A DNA stretch of 64,000 nucleotides. Origin: Nitrospirota bacterium. GTDB lineage: Bacteria > Nitrospirota > Thermodesulfovibrionia > UBA6902. Shown in pieces: positions 59,154 through 64,000 of the stretch. The stretch is from contig JACRHD010000009.1 in NCBI GenBank assembly GCA_016234115.1, positions 26,317 to 90,316 on the forward strand, read 5' to 3'. How positions within the stretch are numbered: position 1 is the stretch's first letter; every line of letters starts with the position of its first letter. The position numbers and the translations under genes were made by a program. The notes under the pieces were generated by a model that worked only from the letters and a program-made list of their open reading frames with translations, was not told the DNA's origin and ran no database searches.

Positions 59154-61136
59154 TCATTGTGAGTTTCTTATTATTTCATTTGCCTGTTTGAGGTTGCTCA
59201 TTATAATATTAAGCATTTGTCGACCTTTTTCAGCCTCTTTATCGAAGATATTATTTAATTCATCAGGGTCCTGCTTTATATTGAAAAGCAGAGATTCGTC
59301 CTTTTCAAGATAGTGGATCAGCTTATAATCTCCGCTCCACAAGGCGATGCTTCCCTTGGTGATTTGATGCCCGCGGCTTCTGTTCATCTCGAAATTCATG
59401 GAAAAAGCGGGCCGCTGCAAGAGAGTGTCCCCTCGCATGACGGGCACGAGTGACCGCCCTTCCATCCAGGACGGTACGGAGATATCCGCCAACTCTAAAA
59501 TAGTTGCCGGAATATCAATCTGTTCCACCAGGGGAGTTATTTTTTGTCCGGTCATCTGTCCGGGCTCTTTTATAATTAACGGGATATGAGTTACCTGCTC
59601 ATACATAAAAGGGCCTCCGTGCGTCAGGTAATCATGTTCAAAACTGTCTCCATGGTCCGCAGTCAGCACGATTATGGTATTTTCAATTTTTCTTTTATTC
59701 AATTCCCGGATAAAGTCCTCGAATTCTTTGTCCGCATATGCAATAAACTCATCATAATAATCCCTCATCAGATCAACTGAAGGCCTCATTCCCGCGGGCA
59801 GGCGCTGGTGCTGGAACAGATATTTATACGATTCTTCTATTAATTTCTCCTGGTTTTTATATGTCCTCAATTTCGAGGAAGGATTGTACTTTCCCCGAAA
59901 AGGATCGGGAGGCAGATATGGATCGTGAGGCGGGAAGATGTGTATCCACGCAAAAAAGGGGGTCGGAAGATTATCATCGACGAGATTTAAAAAACTGTTG
60001 AATGCCTTCGAAGGAGGGACTTCCGTCTGTGATACATTTCGTGATATTAAATTAAGAAAACCGCTGAAAATAAATTCATTTTTCAGAATCCAGTTGTGCA
60101 GTCTGATCCTGTCGCCGAACGCCCGGTAAAGCATCACATCAATAACTCCGAATTTCCATCCGAATAAAGATGCAGGCTCGCCGAATTCGCTTGTAAGAGG
60201 GGCCGTATCAAAACTGTCGGACATACCTAATACTCTGACTGAAGCAAAAGGATTGACGACAAAGGCCGTATTGAAATAACCATTGTTTTTTAATATGGAA
60301 GGAAGGCTCTCAATATTACTTCTCACCGGTTTCATTCCCTCTATATGGTACGTCTGGTGGGTCCAGAGTCTTTTACCGGTCATAAGGCTTGCTGCTGAAG
60401 GAGTAGTAAAATTGCTTGCCGCTTCGGCCCTATTAAACACTGTGGCATTTTCAGACCACCTGCTGATAAACGGCGTCGTGTCTCTGCGATACCCGTATAC
60501 CGACATATTGCGGGCCGTCAGCGCGTCAAAAGTCACAAGGATGATATTCGGCCGTTTTTGCCCTGATGAAAGATTGCGCTGATTTGCCGGTGACGCGTCC
60601 CTGGATGGCGCTTTAAACCACGCATTGTATGCGACTACCGGAACGGCAATTACAAGGCATATACCGAATATCCATACTATGGGTGCTATCCTCTCATTCA
60701 CAATGCCGAGCCAGCGTCCTGCCTTGCCGCGAAACAGCCATGTCGTGATTGCCGACGCGCCGGACACAAGTATGAAAATTGCAAGTTTTACGGGAATTGT
60801 CGTCTGGACATAAGGCCATATCAGTTTTTTGATTTTCCAGACCAGCGCCCCGCAAACAAGAAAGAAAAAGGCATAAAACAATAAATGCTCCGTTTCGATT
60901 TCCATGCCTGCAAGCCTGCAAATCCGTTCAGCCGACCTGAACAGCGCCCACAAGAGCGCGGCGGCAAATACCGATACAATACTCCACAGGATCGCAGCAA
61001 GGGCAGCGGAGGGCAGAAACTCCGCAAAGGAAGCATAATAACCGGCCCCGTCCCACCGGGCAAATATATCGCCGAGGAGATATAAGGAAAATACCACAAA
61101 AATTAAACGGCAAAATTGCCCGAAAGAGACTTTCAT
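59154..61136 (-). CDS. Membrane-anchored sulfatase/alkaline-phosphatase superfamily enzyme
   Basis: A 660-residue protein: several N-terminal membrane helices (within about residues 1-170), then a catalytic domain (about 195-600). Metal and nucleophile motif PNIILVTFDALTARNMSVYGY and SNFTTPSAASLMTGKR; the sulfatase C/SxPxR formylglycine motif is not seen and Thr is the likely nucleophile, as in LtaS and phosphoethanolamine transferases. Later metal ligands: IVLTADHGDSFEHD. A transfer of phospho-groups to envelope glycans is plausible. No ribosome site visible. Confidence 0.8.
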   Translation of the reverse strand: MKVSFGQFCRLIFVVFSLYLLGDIFARWDGAGYYASFAEFLPSAALAAILWSIVSVFAAALLWALFRSAERICRLAGMEIETEHLLFYAFFFLVCGALVWKIKKLIWPYVQTTIPVKLAIFILVSGASAITTWLFRGKAGRWLGIVNERIAPIVWIFGICLVIAVPVVAYNAWFKAPSRDASPANQRNLSSGQKRPNIILVTFDALTARNMSVYGYRRDTTPFISRWSENATVFNRAEAASNFTTPSAASLMTGKRLWTHQTYHIEGMKPVRSNIESLPSILKNNGYFNTAFVVNPFASVRVLGMSDSFDTAPLTSEFGEPASLFGWKFGVIDVMLYRAFGDRIRLHNWILKNEFIFSGFLNLISRNVSQTEVPPSKAFNSFLNLVDDNLPTPFFAWIHIFPPHDPYLPPDPFRGKYNPSSKLRTYKNQEKLIEESYKYLFQHQRLPAGMRPSVDLMRDYYDEFIAYADKEFEDFIRELNKRKIENTIIVLTADHGDSFEHDYLTHGGPFMYEQVTHIPLIIKEPGQMTGQKITPLVEQIDIPATILELADISVPSWMEGRSLVPVMRGDTLLQRPAFSMNFEMNRSRGHQITKGSIALWSGDYKLIHYLEKDESLLFNIKQDPDELNNIFDKEAEKGRQMLNIIMSNLKQANEIIRNSQ

Positions 61137-61300
61137 ATCGTATTCATGCCCATAAACCCGGCCCCGTCGTTTCCTTCAACTGTTCCATGTCCGGCATTTC
61201 ATTTCCCTTGTAATTATACCAATTATCATGCGCCTGTTGTTCACAGCGCATAATTCCGTCCGAATCCTGCTTTACTCCCAATGCCATGGATACCACACAG

Positions 61301-61501
61301 CCCGGATTATCATAAACTCCGGGAGGCATGATTCAAGAACATGTTGCTGCAATCCCTTAGCCGGAATTTTCGCGTGGTGTAAAAAGTAGACTCCGTAAAA
61401 GCAACAATATAAAGAGTGAATATTCCTGACAAATAATCTCATTGCTTTCAAGATGTTTTTGAATCATGCCTCCCGGAGTACGATATTGTGAATAATCCGG
61501 G
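61301..61501. mobile_element. 200-bp hairpin element with CCCGGATTAT ends
   Basis: CCCGGATTAT (61301-61310) then ACTCCGGGAGGCATGATTC.. (61316-61345) is mirrored by ..GAATCATGCCTCCCGGAGT (about 61455-61479) and ATAATCCGGG (61492-61501). The 27-bp inner arm has one or two mismatches. The 90-nt centre has no gene. The rest of the 437-bp gap (61137-61300, 61502-61574) looks featureless, with a few SD-like motifs. Confidence 0.75.
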
Positions 61502-61574
61502 ATAGGCTGTCCGCTACGCCTTTTTGACTGCGCGGCAAAGTCTCCTATATAATAAAGCTTGCCTGACAACTGAC

Positions 61575-63164
61575 ATGAAACTTCTTCTTGTCTCTTTACA
61601 ATCAAACGCCTCTCTGATAGGGTTGAAATATGTCGCCGCCGGCGCCCGCGCGCACGGACATGACGCGCGTATTTTGTTTCTCCCCGGCTATCTGGAAAAC
61701 GGGCTCCATCCGGAGATTGAGAAATTTGTCCGCGACTACGGCCCCGACCTTATCGGCGTGGGCCTGATGTCGATTGAATTTTATCCCGCCAAAAAACTCA
61801 CATCTCTGCTGAAGAAGAAATTTGATGTCCCGGTCATATGGGGCGGGGTGCACGCGATTATCAGACCGGAGGAGTGCGTGAAATGCTCTGATTACGTGTG
61901 CATCGGGGAAGGGGAGCGCGTGATCGTCTCGCTGCTTGAGCATCTGAAAATCAGGGGGAGAAACGTCCCTCCGGAGATCCCGGGGATATGGACAAACCAT
62001 AACGGCGCCATAATAAAACAGCCTGTCGCCCAGCCTGAGAAGGACCTCGACAGCCTGCCCATTCAGGAGTATCTGCCCGGCTATTTATACGGCTTTCATA
62101 ATAACGCGATCTACGATTTTTCCCGCAACCAGGGCCTCTTCCGCCGGTACGCCCTGTACGGCGGGACCTGTCACATGATGATTACCACCCGGGGCTGCCC
62201 ATTCCAATGCTCATACTGCGGGAACTCCGCCTTTATGAGCGTATACGGCAAAAAAGTCAGGGAGAGGTCCGTAAGCAGCGTCATGGATGAAATCAGAGAG
62301 GTCATAAAGGACCCGTTTGTGCTTTACATAAACTTCCAGGACGACTGTTTCTTTACGCACAGTGAAGAGTGGGTGGCTGACTTCTGCGCCCAATATAAGA
62401 AACACGTCGGGCTGCCGTTTATTGCAAGGGTAATCCCGACCATGATGAGCAGGGAGAAATTATTGATGCTCAGGGACGCGGGACTATGCTGGGTAGTCAT
62501 GGGGATACAGTCCGGAAGCGACCGCGTCAACTTCGAGGTATACCACCGCAGAGTGCGCTTCTCAGCGGTAAAGAAAGCGGCGGACATCATCTCCGAGACA
62601 GGGGCGGCCGCGTTTTATGAGATGATTGTCGACAATCCCTACGAGACTGAGGAAGAGAAAGTGGAAACCGTCAGGGCGCTGGCAACGCTGAAAAAACCGT
62701 ATATCGTCTCGCTTGCCCACCTCACCTTTTTCCCCGGGACCCCGCTTGCGGACAAGGCGGTAAAAGACAACATCGTCACCCCCGAGGCGTATCTCTTCAG
62801 GTATCTCCTCAACATTGACGACACGTATCCGAATAAACTCCTTGCGGTGACGCCGTGCGTTCCACGGCTTCTTGTCGGGTATCTGAACAGGCCCGAAAGT
62901 ATGAGGACCGGCCTGCGGGCGCTTATTCTCAATACCGTGCATTTCACGGTAAAAAGGTTTATCGAACCCTCGGTCTTTCTGTTTATCACGACGAGGTCGC
63001 TGCATTACAGGATGGACCGGGTAGCCCGGACTGTCCTCGGAAACTGGAGGTCTACGCTGTCAAGGCTTGCCTCAAAGTATTTAGGCAAAGGCGACCTCGA
63101 ATTCGGCCGCAGGCTTGAGGCGGCGAGGAAGAGCATGCCGGAGCTGTTTGACGATCGGGGATAG
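61575..63164 (+). CDS. B12-binding radical SAM enzyme
   Basis: A 529-residue protein. N-terminal B12-binding-type Rossmann region (about residues 1-140, KLLLVSLQSNASLIGLKY..., VIWGGVHAIIRPEE), then radical SAM with TTRGCPFQCSYCGN; the 4Fe-4S Cys are 208, 212 and 215. Later GIQSGSDRVN and PGTPLADKAVKD segments and a basic C-terminus. Such enzymes methylate or rearrange unactivated carbons in lipids, hopanoids or natural products. The ATG at 61575 fits the conserved start; upstream frame to 61524 adds residues without a match. Confidence 0.9.
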   Translation: MKLLLVSLQSNASLIGLKYVAAGARAHGHDARILFLPGYLENGLHPEIEKFVRDYGPDLIGVGLMSIEFYPAKKLTSLLKKKFDVPVIWGGVHAIIRPEECVKCSDYVCIGEGERVIVSLLEHLKIRGRNVPPEIPGIWTNHNGAIIKQPVAQPEKDLDSLPIQEYLPGYLYGFHNNAIYDFSRNQGLFRRYALYGGTCHMMITTRGCPFQCSYCGNSAFMSVYGKKVRERSVSSVMDEIREVIKDPFVLYINFQDDCFFTHSEEWVADFCAQYKKHVGLPFIARVIPTMMSREKLLMLRDAGLCWVVMGIQSGSDRVNFEVYHRRVRFSAVKKAADIISETGAAAFYEMIVDNPYETEEEKVETVRALATLKKPYIVSLAHLTFFPGTPLADKAVKDNIVTPEAYLFRYLLNIDDTYPNKLLAVTPCVPRLLVGYLNRPESMRTGLRALILNTVHFTVKRFIEPSVFLFITTRSLHYRMDRVARTVLGNWRSTLSRLASKYLGKGDLEFGRRLEAARKSMPELFDDRG

Positions 63165-63460
63165 TCTATTTTTCGTAAAGGCCTTTAATCCTTGAGTAAG
63201 AACGCTAATTTAAACTCAAACAGTCAGGAGATAATTAAAAAAGAAATCGTTCGAATAGACCGGATTAGCCATCTCATGAAATTCAGCCCTGTCCTGCTCA
63301 TCCTCAAAAATACTCGACCTGTTGATTCCACGCACCATTATGTGATGCAGTGCCCCAGGTATAGCCAATCGAGCTTGACGCGGCATGAATCATTCTATTG
63401 ATATCTCTTCTGCCTGTCAAGTTTATATCATAATTAGAAACAACGTCCCCTATGTATCCC
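63165..63460. other. 296-bp gap with REP-type end
   Basis: No gene is convincing here. GGGGACGTTGTT (minus strand, 63450-63439) marks a REP-type end beside the RHS remnant. A 63-residue minus frame (63304-63495) has a faint RHS-like string (YDINLTGRRDINRMIHAAS) that may be an outlying piece of the same remnant. Confidence 0.35.
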
Positions 63461-63868
63461 CTATGTATATGTGTTTCCGCCGCCCGAGAATGCAACTATC
63501 ATCGTAGAGTAAGTGTGCCTCCATCGAGGGCCGAATCCCCTCACTGTTGTCTCTGCTTCCGCGCTGTCGTAATACCTTGTGAAGGTTATGGGCATAACAC
63601 CCTTGACGACAAAATCCGTCTCGCTTGTATAGACAGTCCCGCTTGCCACGTTGACAGGATGGCCGGGATTCATATTCGGACAGTCGCCAGGGGGCTTATC
63701 TTCAGGCTCTACGTAGACGAATTTCTCTGTATGACTGCACCAATTTTGACGGCATGCATCCGCTTTTATTAATTGAAAACCTTTTTTGTTTGTAAAATCA
63801 AAAGTAGTTGAAAACGTCCCTGACTGACCGGCAGGACTTATGCTGTCCGTATAAGTGAACGCATGGGG
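63461..63868 (-). pseudogene. RHS-repeat protein fragment
   Basis: On the minus strand an open run from 63868 to TAG at 63461 encodes an N-terminal RHS (DUF6531-like) piece: NPGHPVNVASGTVYTSETDF, PITFTRYYDS, GFGPRWRHTY. The upstream part (FSTTFDFTNKKGFQLIKADA...EPEDKPPG) reads on without stops, but no proper start is seen and the right end meets the GGGGTCA/TCAAACCTTC hairpin, where a TGA lies in frame. The left end stops beside another REP motif. So this is a remnant of a large RHS gene eroded between repeats. Confidence 0.7.
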
Positions 63869-63974
63869 TCAAACCTTCAAAATTCATTTATCATCCTCTC
63901 TGACAGAAAGGTTCAATGTTTTTTCCTAATCACTGCCTTTAACCCGCAATTCAAAATGACATTTGAAGGTTTGA
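63869..63974. repeat. TCAAACCTTCAAA hairpin element
   Basis: TCAAACCTTCAAA (63869-63881) and its perfect reverse complement TTTGAAGGTTTGA (63962-63974), with CATTT/AAATG pairing just inside. About 106 bp, no gene. Confidence 0.8.
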
Positions 63975-64000
63975 TAATCATATAAAGGCACCCCCTATAG

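Noticed and set aside
63240..63270. tRNA-like T-loop GTTCGAATA
   Set aside because: No acceptor or anticodon stem can be built around it. No tRNA was found anywhere in the window.

Overview
The window looks like chromosomal DNA of a diderm, probably anaerobic or microaerophilic bacterium. A Kdo/LPS block (kdsA, kdsD, kdsC), type II secretion-like genes and outer-envelope lipoproteins sit beside DivIVA, YggT and ClpC. A B12-dependent class II ribonucleotide reductase, a BCAM0308-family zinc protein and many heptamer tandem arrays and GTCATTCCCG-bounded repeats complete the picture. This mix best fits Nitrospirota (Thermodesulfovibrionia-like), with Desulfobacterota as the alternative; that is inference from gene content only.

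Layout. 1-1.9 kb: end of a type II secretion/pilus assembly operon (GspM-like, GspC-like) and a TlpA thioredoxin. 2.2-4.0 kb: lipoyl H-protein plus dihydrolipoamide dehydrogenase. 4.2-5.9 kb: AbiEi/AbiEii toxin-antitoxin pair. 6.1-9.8 kb: Kdo synthesis, then phospholipid genes pgsA and plsY. 9.9-11.6 kb: queC, an unusually structured untranslated region, and a zinc-ribbon protein. 11.7-14.5 kb: PAS sensor and HD-GYP phosphodiesterase. 14.7-19.2 kb: trpC, argB, a membrane methyltransferase and nrdJ. 19.2-28.4 kb: two sensory loci (binding protein plus hybrid kinase; three PstS-like binding proteins, a rhodanese and a chemoreceptor). 28.6-31.3 kb: M16 peptidase pair. 31.5-35.3 kb: envelope/redox module with a Spy-like protein, a TlpA lipoprotein with an in-frame TGA at its first catalytic cysteine, a small CPKC protein and an OmpR-type two-component system. 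35.5-41.6 kb: housekeeping run yggS, proC, yggT, divIVA, hisS, mobA, tatA, alr. 42-45.8 kb: AAA ATPase/RsbW-like fusion and a PocR-GAF-GGDEF protein. 46.5-59.1 kb: fumarase, flavin reductase, sugar kinase, PilT-like ATPase, leuB, nrdR, clpC, HIT, rpoD, hisI, yraN. 59.1-64 kb: sulfatase-fold membrane protein, B12/radical SAM enzyme and an RHS remnant among repeats.

The strongest new observation is the probable selenoprotein at 32074-32652. Its TGA replaces the first cysteine of the thioredoxin C-x-x-C, the reading frame continues intact on both sides, and a perfect hairpin with a G at loop position 2 lies 16 nt after the TGA. It sits in a small regulatory neighbourhood where TGAA repeats spaced 11 bp occur upstream of two divergent or facing promoters beside an OmpR-type regulator.

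A second theme is invasion by short tandem arrays (mostly 7-nt units such as GGGTCAA, GGGGCAA, ATTTCAA, AGAGTTA, GTGAACA). They fill intergenic gaps as hairpins and have also entered at least seven reading frames without breaking them (kdsC, plsY, queC twice, nrdJ, an M16 peptidase, yggS, proC). A third is the 10.7-11.1 kb leader, which holds a strong promoter, a possible leaderless 36-codon frame and a multi-branched RNA fold closed by an 11-bp perfect stem. No tRNA, rRNA, CRISPR array or intact transposase gene was found.
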